Part shown: piece after piece, positions 35,456 to 44,002 of the stretch
Layout: every line of letters starts with the position of its first letter
Position numbering within the stretch: position 1 is the first letter of the stretch
Assembly: GCA_022448105.1 (NCBI GenBank)
Contig: JAKVAV010000013.1
Location: 16,605-80,604, forward strand
Direction: 5' to 3'
DNA: 64,000 bases
From: Flavobacteriales bacterium
GTDB lineage: Bacteria; Bacteroidota; Bacteroidia; Flavobacteriales_D; Cryomorphaceae
Translations under genes and position numbers: made by a program
Notes under the pieces: generated by a model
Seen by the model: the letters and a program-made list of their open reading frames with translations, nothing else
Databases searched by the model: none
Told to the model about the DNA's origin: nothing

Positions 35456-38101
35456 ATGGCAACTCATAAAATTCACTTAAGTGATATCTCACACCTGATC
35501 AGCTTATTTACTCAAGAAAAAACTGCTCCACACATATTCGATCCAGCAGGAAGGTTAATAGAGGATCAACCAGAGGATTTCTTTTCTAAAGAAAGTGAGC
35601 AAAGTGTCTTGGTCAATCTGGCTGGGAGATTGAACCGTTTTAAGAAATATTCTTTGGACGAGTTTGATTTTATTATTGATTTTGGAAAAGCACAAGTTTC
35701 GTCGGCGTGGTTTGTTGATCACTATCATGTACTGAATAATCCTGGTGGCAAGATGCGGTGGTTGTATAGGGCGAATAATTTAAAAGGTGTACTGGTATTT
35801 TATAATGATGCTGGTTGGCGAGGGAAGCTTGTAAGTTATGGCCTAAAAATACTCAGCTTTTTGAATTTAGGTCGGTGGATCGCTAATGAGCACGTGACGA
35901 TATACTCGAAACACAAATCTCCGCTGGTTCGACTATTAAAACATCCTGAAAAAATCGACAGTATTTTCATGGGGACACCAGGTGTCCAGCAGGCTGCGCT
36001 TTGTTCCTTGAAAGAGAACGGAACTTTAAGAAGATTTGTCAAAATCCCGCTTACTCAAGAATCTTCTGAATTACTCCAAAACGAAAAAGAGGCTTTGGTA
36101 AGATTAACGGATAAGTCTCTCGAATATATCAGCATTCCCGCGATTGAAAATCGTTTGGATCGATCGGTATTGGTTCAAGAGAGTCTTAAAGCAAAAAGGA
36201 GGACTCATGTGGCTGCATTCACTGAACTCCACGCATCCGCCTTAAAAGAATTGCACCAGTTGAGCGTCAATAGCAAATCTCTGAATCAATGCTCGTTTTG
36301 GGAGCAGATTCAAGCGAGTCTCATAAGGATAAAACCGTCCAAAACAGAGTTGAAGCAAATCCTCAAGCTCTGCGGCGAACTATCATCATTTGTTGATGTC
36401 AGTAAGAGTGTTTCTTTATCTATGTGTCATGGAGATTTTACGCCTTGGAATATGCTTCTGGATAGGGATCGATTATACCTCTACGATTGGGAGCTTTCTT
36501 ATTCTGAAGCCCCTGCTTTATTTGATTTTTTTCACTTCCATTACCAGAGAGGGATTTTGATGGATCACGTTTCCTACAAAACAATCAGTACAGAGCTATC
36601 AACATCCATTGAATTGTCTTCAATTCAAAGTATTTTAAAGGATGAAAATATTGAATTTGGGCTACTTCATGTATTATATTTACTCAGAGTTGCTACATAT
36701 TTCGTTGAGGTCTATGATCGTCAGACTTTGACCATTCAGAATAATTGGCAACTGGTTTGCTGGGAGCAAGCTATTCGTGCGGAAATTAAAAAGGCCAGAG
36801 CAAAGCAGGTTGGTTCTCGTATCAGTTTTCTAAGAGAATTTAATCAACACATGTCAACGGTGCCTCATGCGTTCCTGAAGTTTGACTACGATAGTTTGGA
36901 GGAACTTCCAATTAGCTCTGACATTGATTTGGCCGTTCATAAAGAAGATATCACTGGTATTATCTCCTTTATTCAAAATCATACATTAGTTGATCGAGTG
37001 CGTTTGAACAAAAAGAGTTTTATGCTTAACGCGGAAATTTTCTTTTTAGGTGGCGGATTTTTAAGTATTGATCTCATACATAGATTACAGCGGAAATCTA
37101 TTACGATGTTACCAATACATGAATTAATAAGTAGTAGTAGAAAATCGAAGCGAGGGGTTAACGTTCCTGAATTGAAGTACGATTTGGCGTATACTTATTT
37201 GTTTTACACGCTTAATCATGCGGCCATGCCTCTGCGCTATTATCGATTGTTTGATCAAGCTTCAGTTGTTGAGAAAGAAGAAGCGCTCACCTATATTTTC
37301 GATCGTTTCTCTCTTAAATTCAATGGGCTTTCAAGTTTGTTTACAAATGGAATGGAATCTCGACCCATCCTGATGAGAGTGCTCATCAAAAGGGGAGTCA
37401 AAGATCGATTAAGGGAAAATTTGAACTACTTACTTGATACGATAAGAGGCTTTGTGAGCCCCACTGGGTTTATGATCACTTTCAGCGGAGTAGACGGTGT
37501 TGGGAAGTCTACTGTTCTCAAGCTTGTAGAGGAAAAGCTCCAAAATCAGTTTCGAAAAGAGGTTGTTCTGATGCGGCATCGACCTGGGATACTGCCAATT
37601 CTCAGTGCATTGAAGCACGGTAGAAAGAAAGCCGAACAAATTGCTTCGGTAACAATTCCAAGAAAAGGGAGGAATAGAAATAGATTGTCATCGGTATTGC
37701 GTTTTGCCTATTATTATTCAGATTATCTCTTCGGGCAGGTTTATGTTTATTTTAAATATATAACACGAGGAAAGGTGGTATTGTATGATCGCTATTATTT
37801 CGATTTTATAAACGATTCTAAGCGCAGCAATATTTGCATAAATAGAAGAATAGTTAAGTACCTGTATACATTTATTCTTAAGCCAAGACTTAATATATTT
37901 TTATATACCGACCCACATATTATACTTTCTAGAAAACAAGAGCTGGATAAAGAAGATATTGTAGAGTTAAGTGAGAATTACTTCGCTCTTTTTAAGGAAT
38001 TGGAAGATAAATCGATAAGGCAAAAATATACTGCAATTGAGAACTTAGAGCTTAGGACGACAATAGCAGAAATTATAGAGGCCTACCAAGAAGTAGCATA
38101 A
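35456..38101 (+). CDS. three-part fusion: APH-like kinase, nucleotidyltransferase-like and thymidylate-kinase-like domains
   Basis: About 881 residues from the ATG at 35456; the frame stays open upstream to 35363, but those residues look like untranslated leader. The part up to ~450 ends in an aminoglycoside/choline-phosphotransferase-like kinase: H325-G-D-F-T-P-W-N332 is the Brenner loop and Y-D344-W-E the metal-binding DFG-like site. Residues ~470-600 contain SSDIDLAVH (Ser487, Asp489, Asp491), resembling a nucleotidyltransferase metal site. From ~675 a P-loop FSGVDGVGKST (678-686) and YDRYYFDFIND mark a thymidylate-kinase-like fold with IFLYTDPHI. All three are nucleotide-using folds. It may activate and transfer a phospho-group for the polysaccharide. 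The exact reaction is unknown. Confidence 0.75.
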   Translation: MATHKIHLSDISHLISLFTQEKTAPHIFDPAGRLIEDQPEDFFSKESEQSVLVNLAGRLNRFKKYSLDEFDFIIDFGKAQVSSAWFVDHYHVLNNPGGKMRWLYRANNLKGVLVFYNDAGWRGKLVSYGLKILSFLNLGRWIANEHVTIYSKHKSPLVRLLKHPEKIDSIFMGTPGVQQAALCSLKENGTLRRFVKIPLTQESSELLQNEKEALVRLTDKSLEYISIPAIENRLDRSVLVQESLKAKRRTHVAAFTELHASALKELHQLSVNSKSLNQCSFWEQIQASLIRIKPSKTELKQILKLCGELSSFVDVSKSVSLSMCHGDFTPWNMLLDRDRLYLYDWELSYSEAPALFDFFHFHYQRGILMDHVSYKTISTELSTSIELSSIQSILKDENIEFGLLHVLYLLRVATYFVEVYDRQTLTIQNNWQLVCWEQAIRAEIKKARAKQVGSRISFLREFNQHMSTVPHAFLKFDYDSLEELPISSDIDLAVHKEDITGIISFIQNHTLVDRVRLNKKSFMLNAEIFFLGGGFLSIDLIHRLQRKSITMLPIHELISSSRKSKRGVNVPELKYDLAYTYLFYTLNHAAMPLRYYRLFDQASVVEKEEALTYIFDRFSLKFNGLSSLFTNGMESRPILMRVLIKRGVKDRLRENLNYLLDTIRGFVSPTGFMITFSGVDGVGKSTVLKLVEEKLQNQFRKEVVLMRHRPGILPILSALKHGRKKAEQIASVTIPRKGRNRNRLSSVLRFAYYYSDYLFGQVYVYFKYITRGKVVLYDRYYFDFINDSKRSNICINRRIVKYLYTFILKPRLNIFLYTDPHIILSRKQELDKEDIVELSENYFALFKELEDKSIRQKYTAIENLELRTTIAEIIEAYQEVA

Positions 38102-38133
38102 AATAAGTTAGCTCCAATATTATACGAATAGGG

Positions 38134-40497
38134 ATGGCTGAAACAGTACTTATGACAGCATATGCGGTAAATCCGTATAAAGGTTCAGAGGATGGAACCG
38201 GATGGAATATTACCAGAGAAGTTGCTAAAGACTTCAAAGCAATAGTCATTACGCGAAAAAATAATATCCCGCACATAACTAAATATATTGCTGAAAATCT
38301 CGAAGATATTCACGCGGAGACCGTTTTTATAGGTTACGATTTGCATCCGTTAATTATGTGGTTAAAGAAGCGATTAGGTGAACGCGGATATGTGATTTAT
38401 TACTATCTGTGGCAGTTGTTTTTACCCACGTTTGTTCGAAAGCAAAAATTGAAGTTTGATATTGCTCATGCCGTTAATTTTCACAGCGATAGTGTCCCTA
38501 CCTTTTTGTGGAGATTGGGTAAGCCGACATTCTGGGGGCCAGTGGGACACCATCCAGCCGTTCCCAAACAGTTCCTTAAAGGTTATGGCAAAATGACGGT
38601 CATCAGAGATCGATTTTATTTTTTGCTAAAGTGGTGCTTAAGAAATTTGGATCCATTTTTTAGAATTGCGGTGAAGCGTGTTGATAGAATTTTTGTCATC
38701 AATAGTGGTGTGGCTTCCGCTATGGGGGTGGCTGAAAGTAAGGTGGTTAGTGTTCCTGCAGTAGCGAGTGATCCGCCATCGCAAAAACGAGTAGAGAGAA
38801 AAGAGGGGTTTACAGTGCTCTCGGTGGGTCGATTTCACTACATGAAAGGTTTTGATTTGACCATTCGCGCTTTTGCAAGGTTTCTCAAAAAATTGGAAGT
38901 GAATCAGCAGCAGAAAGCCTGCCTGATTTTGGTTGGAAAAGGTGAAGAGAAGAATTTTTTGTCCAAAATTGCCAATGAAGAGGGGGTAAAGGACAATATG
39001 GAGTGGATTGAGTGGGTAGATCGATCAAAAATGGACGACCTTTATCGCAGTGCCGATGTATTCCTTTTTCCTTCTCACGAGGGTGCAGGCATGGTAGTAC
39101 CCGAGGCGCTGAGCTTCAAATTGCCAGTGGTGTGTTTGGACAATTTCGGACCAGGAGAACTCGTCGGTAGCGCAGGGCTGAAGGTACCTTATGGGAGTTA
39201 TGATAAAGTGGTAAATGAATTGTCGTCTCACTTGCATAAATTGTACACATCGAATGTTCTATATGAAGAATTGTCAAATAAGGCTATAAACAGGTACAGA
39301 TCAAATTTTCGGTGGGAGGCGAAGGGAAACGTCATTAAACGTGCTTATCAATTTTCTGCTCAAAAGAAGGTGGTTGTTTTTCATCCTTCATCGGAATTGT
39401 ACGGCGCTGATCGAATATTGATCAATGCGCTTCAAGCTATGCCTGAAGAAATAAACAAGACTGTTTTCCTCAAGTTTGAGGGACCATTGATCCGCGAATT
39501 GGAATCGAGAGTTGAAAATGTTCAAGTCAGGGTTTTACCGTTTATGCCCGTCATTTATAGAGGTATCTTCCATCCAAAAGGTATGCTTGCATTTGGTAGA
39601 GATTGGATGAGATTTGTTCTATTTTTTAGAAGGGAAATGAGAAAGAATCGATTTCATTCGGCTTATGTAAACACGCTTAGCACATCATTTCTACTTCCAA
39701 TTTTGTGGTGTTCAAAACTCAGGAGCTACGTGCACGTTCATGAAATAATTGAGTCCCCAAAAATTATCGGAAAATTGACCGCGCGTTTGTGTTATTATTT
39801 TTCACAGTATGTCATTTGTGTTTCTGAAGCTGTTCAAGAAAATTTGCTGGCATATGTTCCTTCGTTAAAGAAGAAGACAAAAGTCATTTATAATGGAATA
39901 GAACCAATTGATGTTCCAGTAAGAACAGTGAATGAAAGACTGAACTTCTTCCTCTTTGGAAGAATTATGGAAAAGAAGGGGCAATGGTTTTTAGTTGACG
40001 CTCTCGAGCGCTTGGAAGAATCTGAGCGCAAACAATTAAAAGTTATACTCATGGGGGGGGCAGTTCCCGGTCAGGAGACCTCATTGGACCAATTAAAGTC
40101 GAAGATTAATAGAGCCGGACTGAAGGGAGTAGTTGAGCTCAAAGGTTTCGCACCTAACATTAGTCAAGCTATGGCGCAAGCAGATGTTTGCCTGGTTCCA
40201 TCTATGATGAAAGACCCGTTCCCAACGACGGTTCTTGAAGCTATGAGTGCAGGAAGGCCGATTATTGCCACCGATCACGGTGGAGCGAGAGAAGCAATTT
40301 CAGATTGTGGTGGTGGGTTCTTAATCAAGCCAGGAATGACTGATCAACTTGTCGGCAGTATAAGGAGTATTATCCAGAGAAAATCCCAGATTCCAGTTAT
40401 GGGGATGAGGGCAAAACGCCGATTCACATCAGCCTTCACCATAGAACATTTTAATCAAAACTGGAGGAGCTTCTTAATTGACTCTAAATTGGTCTGA
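38134..40497 (+). CDS. tandem two-domain GT4 glycosyltransferase
   Basis: A 787-residue protein with two complete GT-B glycosyltransferases in a row. Unit 1 (~1-405) opens MTAYAVNPYKGSEDGTGWN and has SVGRFHYMKGFDLTIRAF (~230) and HEGAGMVVPEALSFKLPVV (~315). Unit 2 (~410-787) opens VVVFHPSSELYGADRILIN, with FGRIMEKKGQWFLVDAL (~607) and DPFPTTVLEAMSAGRPII (~692). The join at ~408 has no linker domain. Such fusions usually add two consecutive sugars, or one unit acts as a partner subunit. The gene follows the kinase-fusion gene by 32 bases on the same strand. Donors and linkages are unknown. Confidence 0.87.
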   Translation: MAETVLMTAYAVNPYKGSEDGTGWNITREVAKDFKAIVITRKNNIPHITKYIAENLEDIHAETVFIGYDLHPLIMWLKKRLGERGYVIYYYLWQLFLPTFVRKQKLKFDIAHAVNFHSDSVPTFLWRLGKPTFWGPVGHHPAVPKQFLKGYGKMTVIRDRFYFLLKWCLRNLDPFFRIAVKRVDRIFVINSGVASAMGVAESKVVSVPAVASDPPSQKRVERKEGFTVLSVGRFHYMKGFDLTIRAFARFLKKLEVNQQQKACLILVGKGEEKNFLSKIANEEGVKDNMEWIEWVDRSKMDDLYRSADVFLFPSHEGAGMVVPEALSFKLPVVCLDNFGPGELVGSAGLKVPYGSYDKVVNELSSHLHKLYTSNVLYEELSNKAINRYRSNFRWEAKGNVIKRAYQFSAQKKVVVFHPSSELYGADRILINALQAMPEEINKTVFLKFEGPLIRELESRVENVQVRVLPFMPVIYRGIFHPKGMLAFGRDWMRFVLFFRREMRKNRFHSAYVNTLSTSFLLPILWCSKLRSYVHVHEIIESPKIIGKLTARLCYYFSQYVICVSEAVQENLLAYVPSLKKKTKVIYNGIEPIDVPVRTVNERLNFFLFGRIMEKKGQWFLVDALERLEESERKQLKVILMGGAVPGQETSLDQLKSKINRAGLKGVVELKGFAPNISQAMAQADVCLVPSMMKDPFPTTVLEAMSAGRPIIATDHGGAREAISDCGGGFLIKPGMTDQLVGSIRSIIQRKSQIPVMGMRAKRRFTSAFTIEHFNQNWRSFLIDSKLV

Positions 40498-40653
40498 TCA
40501 TAGTGGCGCAGAAGTTTACAAAACTCCCAAAACTGGAATATTGTTCCATATTTTGGAAAAAGAGTCGCGTTTTAAACAGGTCTAACCTGCTGATTAAGTG
40601 AGAGAAGAAGCGTCTGCGGCGCTTGGCACGATTTATTCGCAACAAATAATAGT

Positions 40654-41853
40654 ATGAGTAGGAAGAAAATAGCAATTATTGGAATTGTTGGAGTCCCAGC
40701 ATGTTATGGGGGTTTTGAGACCTTAGCCGAGCACTTACTCGAAAATGCCGCCGATGGAGACGAGTATACAGTTTATTGTTCGAGCAAAGAATACTCTAAA
40801 AATGAACGTCTGTCATACTATAAAGGGGCGCGACTAAAATATTTGCCCTTTCGCGCGAATGGAGTCCAGAGTATTATCTATGACAGTGTAGCAATTCTAC
40901 ATGCATTGTTTTTTGCGGATGTGATTTTAGTACTTGGCGTTTCGGGGGCATGGTTGTTTCCCCTGATAAAACTTTTTACCTCATTGAAAATTGTTGTTTC
41001 AATTGACGGAATCGAATGGAAAAGAGATAAGTGGAGTCCGCTGGCGAAACTTTATTTAAAATGGGCTGAAGGAATTGCGGTGAAATATTCACATATAGAT
41101 ATTTCAGATAATGAAAGCATTCAGGACTACACTGCAAAGCGATATGCAAGCCTGAGCCAAATTATCGAGTATGGGGCAGATCATACATTGAGGGTAAAAC
41201 CTAATACGCAGGATAAGAGAACATACCCTTTTCTTCAAAATACGTTTGCTTTCAAAGTGTGTCGAATAGAACCTGAGAATAATGTCCACATAATCCTAGA
41301 AGCATTTAATGAAATGCCTCGATATAAGCTGGTGATTGTGGGCAATTGGGATAAGAGCGAATATGGTATCGAGCTTAAAGAAAAGTATCAAAATGTGCAT
41401 AATATCAATTTATTAGATCCCATTTACAATCAGAGAGATTTGGATTTACTTCGGTCCAATGCCACCATTTATATTCATGGACACAGTGCTGGTGGAACAA
41501 ACCCTTCACTGGTAGAGGCGATGTTCTTAGGGTTGCCTATTGTGGCATGTGGGGTTTGTTATAATAGAACAACTACGGGCAATAAAGCCTTGTATTTTTC
41601 TGGAAAAAGGGAACTAATCAACATTATATCTCAAACCAAAATCACTGCATGGAAAAAGATTGGAAAGGCAATGAAAGAAATTGCCGATAATCGATATACA
41701 TGGAAAATAACCGCAAAAAAGTACAATTACTTATTTCGAAAAGCATTGCAAATTACCAATAAAGGTAGGGTGAACCTCCCCTTTAAGAAGTCAGAAATAC
41801 TTCTCAAAAATCAAGCATCTCATCTGCAGTATGGGTTGAATTTTTACGAATAA
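40654..41853 (+). CDS. DUF1972-type glycosyltransferase (rhamnosyltransferase-like)
   Basis: A 399-residue GT-B enzyme. The N-terminal DUF1972 signature is plain: IAIIGIVGVPACYGGFETL, then VLGVSGAWLFPLI, VVSIDGIEWKRDKW and the EYGAD element. The C-domain has FKVCRIEPENNVHIILEAF, the VIVGNWDKSEYG nucleotide block and YIHGHSAGGTNPSLVEAM. Enzymes with this N-domain in polysaccharide clusters often transfer rhamnose or related deoxysugars; specificity is an inference. A TTGGCACG motif stands at 40623-40630, 24 bases before the ATG, but lacks a properly spaced -12 element. It is the last polysaccharide enzyme before the regulatory genes. Confidence 0.88.
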   Translation: MSRKKIAIIGIVGVPACYGGFETLAEHLLENAADGDEYTVYCSSKEYSKNERLSYYKGARLKYLPFRANGVQSIIYDSVAILHALFFADVILVLGVSGAWLFPLIKLFTSLKIVVSIDGIEWKRDKWSPLAKLYLKWAEGIAVKYSHIDISDNESIQDYTAKRYASLSQIIEYGADHTLRVKPNTQDKRTYPFLQNTFAFKVCRIEPENNVHIILEAFNEMPRYKLVIVGNWDKSEYGIELKEKYQNVHNINLLDPIYNQRDLDLLRSNATIYIHGHSAGGTNPSLVEAMFLGLPIVACGVCYNRTTTGNKALYFSGKRELINIISQTKITAWKKIGKAMKEIADNRYTWKITAKKYNYLFRKALQITNKGRVNLPFKKSEILLKNQASHLQYGLNFYE

Positions 41854-42017
41854 AATCGTCTCATCCGTCAGACGTGTGCCGGAGGATCGCCTTCTACCTT
41901 TTTTAGTTGAAATATTTCACCCTAAAGGCTAAAAGCATATTTAGTTAGCATTCCATTAGTTTTCCAAATTATGGATGCAGCATAATAACTAACCCATTTA
42001 TTGGATCTTAACTACTC

Positions 42018-43451
42018 ATGGACTTCGAACATCGAAGAAAAGGAAAACCAATTGGTGAATATTCCGTATTTTGGAATAGATTCAAATACAGAGACCCGAT
42101 GGAAGATTTCCGCATATTCATCGTTGATGATGATCCTTGGTATTCTCAGATCCTAGAGTACCACCTATCCTTAAATCCTGAATTCCAGATTGATTGTTTT
42201 AATTCCGGAAAGGAGTGTATATCAAACCTTCACCTAAATCCTGATTTGATTACCATTGACTACAGCATGGACGATATGAGTGGAGGAGAGTTGCTAAAGA
42301 AGTTACTGCAGTGGGGGCCTGATGTGCCTATCATTGTAATTAGTGGGCAGGAAGAAGTGAGTGTGGCATTAAGCCTTTTGAAAGAGGGAGCTTATGATTA
42401 CTTGATAAAGGACGATAGCACCAAGGATTTGCTTTGGAATGCGGTGGTAAGAGCCAGAGAAACACATTCTCTCAAAAAGGAAGTGGAACAATTACATGAG
42501 CAATTAGAGAAAAAATTCACCTTCGAGAAGTCTATCATTGGTCAAAGTCAACCCATCAAGAAAACTTTCAAGATGATGGAGAAGGCCTGCAAGACCTCAA
42601 TAAATGTCTCTATTACTGGTGAGACAGGAACGGGTAAAGAACTCGTAGCTAAAGCTATTCACTACAACTCTCGAAGAAGAAAGAAGCCTTTTGTGCCTGT
42701 GAATATGGCGGCCATACCTCGAGAGTTAGTGGAAAGCGAGCTTTTTGGTCACGAAAAAGGTGCATTTACAGGGGCAGTGGCCCGCAAAAAAGGCAAATTT
42801 GAAGAGGCGCAAGGAGGAACTATCTTCTTAGATGAAATTGCTGAACTCGACCTCAATTTGCAAACTAAGCTCTTGAGAGTTCTGCAAGAACGCGAAGTAG
42901 TAAGGGTTGGCGGTAATGAAACCATAAAGCTAAATGTGCGAGTAATTGTTGCCACACATAAAGACCTAAAAAACGAAGTTCAAGAAGGTGCCTTTAGAGA
43001 AGATCTTTTTTATCGGCTTATTGGCTTACCTATTAGTTTGCCGCCATTGAGGGAAAGAGGGCAAGATATTCTGCTACTCGCCCATCACTTTGCAGATTCT
43101 TTTGTCAGAGAAAATAAATTAGAGAAGTTGAAATTGAATGATGAAGCAAAGGATAAATTACTGAGCTACAACTATCCGGGGAATGTAAGAGAGCTAAAGG
43201 CAGTAATTGATCTTGCTGTTGTGCTTTGTGAAGACAATTTAATATCAATGGAGGATATCAACTTCACCGCCGTGAAAGGTGATAAGGCCTTTCTTTCACA
43301 AGAAAAATCCTTAAGGGAATACTCGTGTGAAATTGTGAAATTTTTTTTGAAAAAGTATAATAATGATGTAGTGGGAGTCGCTAAACGTCTTAATGTTGGA
43401 AAGTCCACAATTTATAAAATGATTCAAGACAAAGAAATAATCTTAGAGTAG
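42018..43451 (+). CDS. NtrC-type sigma-54-dependent response regulator
   Basis: A 477-residue regulator with receiver, AAA+ and Fis-type DNA-binding domains. The receiver has FIVDDDP and phosphoacceptor Asp81 (LITIDYSMDD). The AAA+ domain has Walker A GETGTGKE (~201), the sigma-54 contact loop GAFTGA (~248) and IFLDEIAELDLNLQTKLLR. The C-terminal helix-turn-helix is VGVAKRLNVGKSTIYKMI (~455-472). A second possible start at Met28 (42099) would remove a basic 27-residue leader. Regulators of this class open sigma-54 promoters when phosphorylated. The H-NOX gene starts two bases after its stop, tying it to the NO sensor and hybrid kinase; the polysaccharide block upstream is the obvious candidate target. 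Confidence 0.93.
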   Translation: MDFEHRRKGKPIGEYSVFWNRFKYRDPMEDFRIFIVDDDPWYSQILEYHLSLNPEFQIDCFNSGKECISNLHLNPDLITIDYSMDDMSGGELLKKLLQWGPDVPIIVISGQEEVSVALSLLKEGAYDYLIKDDSTKDLLWNAVVRARETHSLKKEVEQLHEQLEKKFTFEKSIIGQSQPIKKTFKMMEKACKTSINVSITGETGTGKELVAKAIHYNSRRRKKPFVPVNMAAIPRELVESELFGHEKGAFTGAVARKKGKFEEAQGGTIFLDEIAELDLNLQTKLLRVLQEREVVRVGGNETIKLNVRVIVATHKDLKNEVQEGAFREDLFYRLIGLPISLPPLRERGQDILLLAHHFADSFVRENKLEKLKLNDEAKDKLLSYNYPGNVRELKAVIDLAVVLCEDNLISMEDINFTAVKGDKAFLSQEKSLREYSCEIVKFFLKKYNNDVVGVAKRLNVGKSTIYKMIQDKEIILE

Positions 43452-43453
43452 TT

Positions 43454-44002
43454 ATGAAAGGGATGATATTTACTGAATTTCTTGATATGGTAGAAGAAAA
43501 GTTTGGCTACGAGACAGTAGATTATATTATCAAGCAAGCTGAAGATCCCGAGGATGGAGCCTACACTTCAGTTAGTACTTATGATCATAAGCAGCTCGTC
43601 CAGTTAATAGTTGCTTTGCACAAAAAATCTGGGATTTCCCTGCGCGATTTGCAGCTTGTATATGGCCGTTATTTATTCGGTAGGTTGGCCATTAATTACC
43701 CGCGCTTATTGGAGGGAGTTACCGACCCTTTTGACTTATTATTGAACATTGAGTTAATGATCCATACTGAAGTTCGAAAGCTTTATCCCGAGGCGAATCC
43801 TCCAAAATTTATCGGTGAAAAGATGGACGAGAATTCCTTGAACTTAATCTATCATTCGCATAGGAGTATGGGCGATGTGGCAGAAGGATTGATGCTTGGC
43901 TGTGGGGACTATTTTGGAGTAAAATTTGAAATAGAGCAAGAAGTTATTGATAAAGACGGTCATGTGGTTGAGTTTAGAATAACTAAGGTTAGAAGTGAGT
44001 AA
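43454..44002 (+). CDS. H-NOX haem protein (nitric oxide sensor)
   Basis: A 182-residue haem-NO/O2-binding (HNOB) protein, the usual length of stand-alone bacterial H-NOX. Diagnostic residues are all present: the proximal haem ligand His104 in LMIHTEVRKLYP, Pro116 in EANPP, and the Y-x-S-x-R haem-propionate motif Tyr133-Ser135-Arg137 (YHSHRSMGD). The distal pocket lacks an obvious extra Tyr/Trp hydrogen-bonding cluster, as in NO-selective members, but this is not certain by eye. It overlaps the hybrid kinase gene by eight bases. In known H-NOX/kinase pairs the NO-bound H-NOX inhibits kinase autophosphorylation and thereby changes biofilm behaviour; the same is inferred here. Confidence 0.95.
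   Translation: MKGMIFTEFLDMVEEKFGYETVDYIIKQAEDPEDGAYTSVSTYDHKQLVQLIVALHKKSGISLRDLQLVYGRYLFGRLAINYPRLLEGVTDPFDLLLNIELMIHTEVRKLYPEANPPKFIGEKMDENSLNLIYHSHRSMGDVAEGLMLGCGDYFGVKFEIEQEVIDKDGHVVEFRITKVRSE

Noticed and set aside
41857..41874. Small hairpin CGTCT/AGACG after the DUF1972 glycosyltransferase
   Set aside because: Only a five-base stem with no adjoining T-run; too weak to call a terminator.
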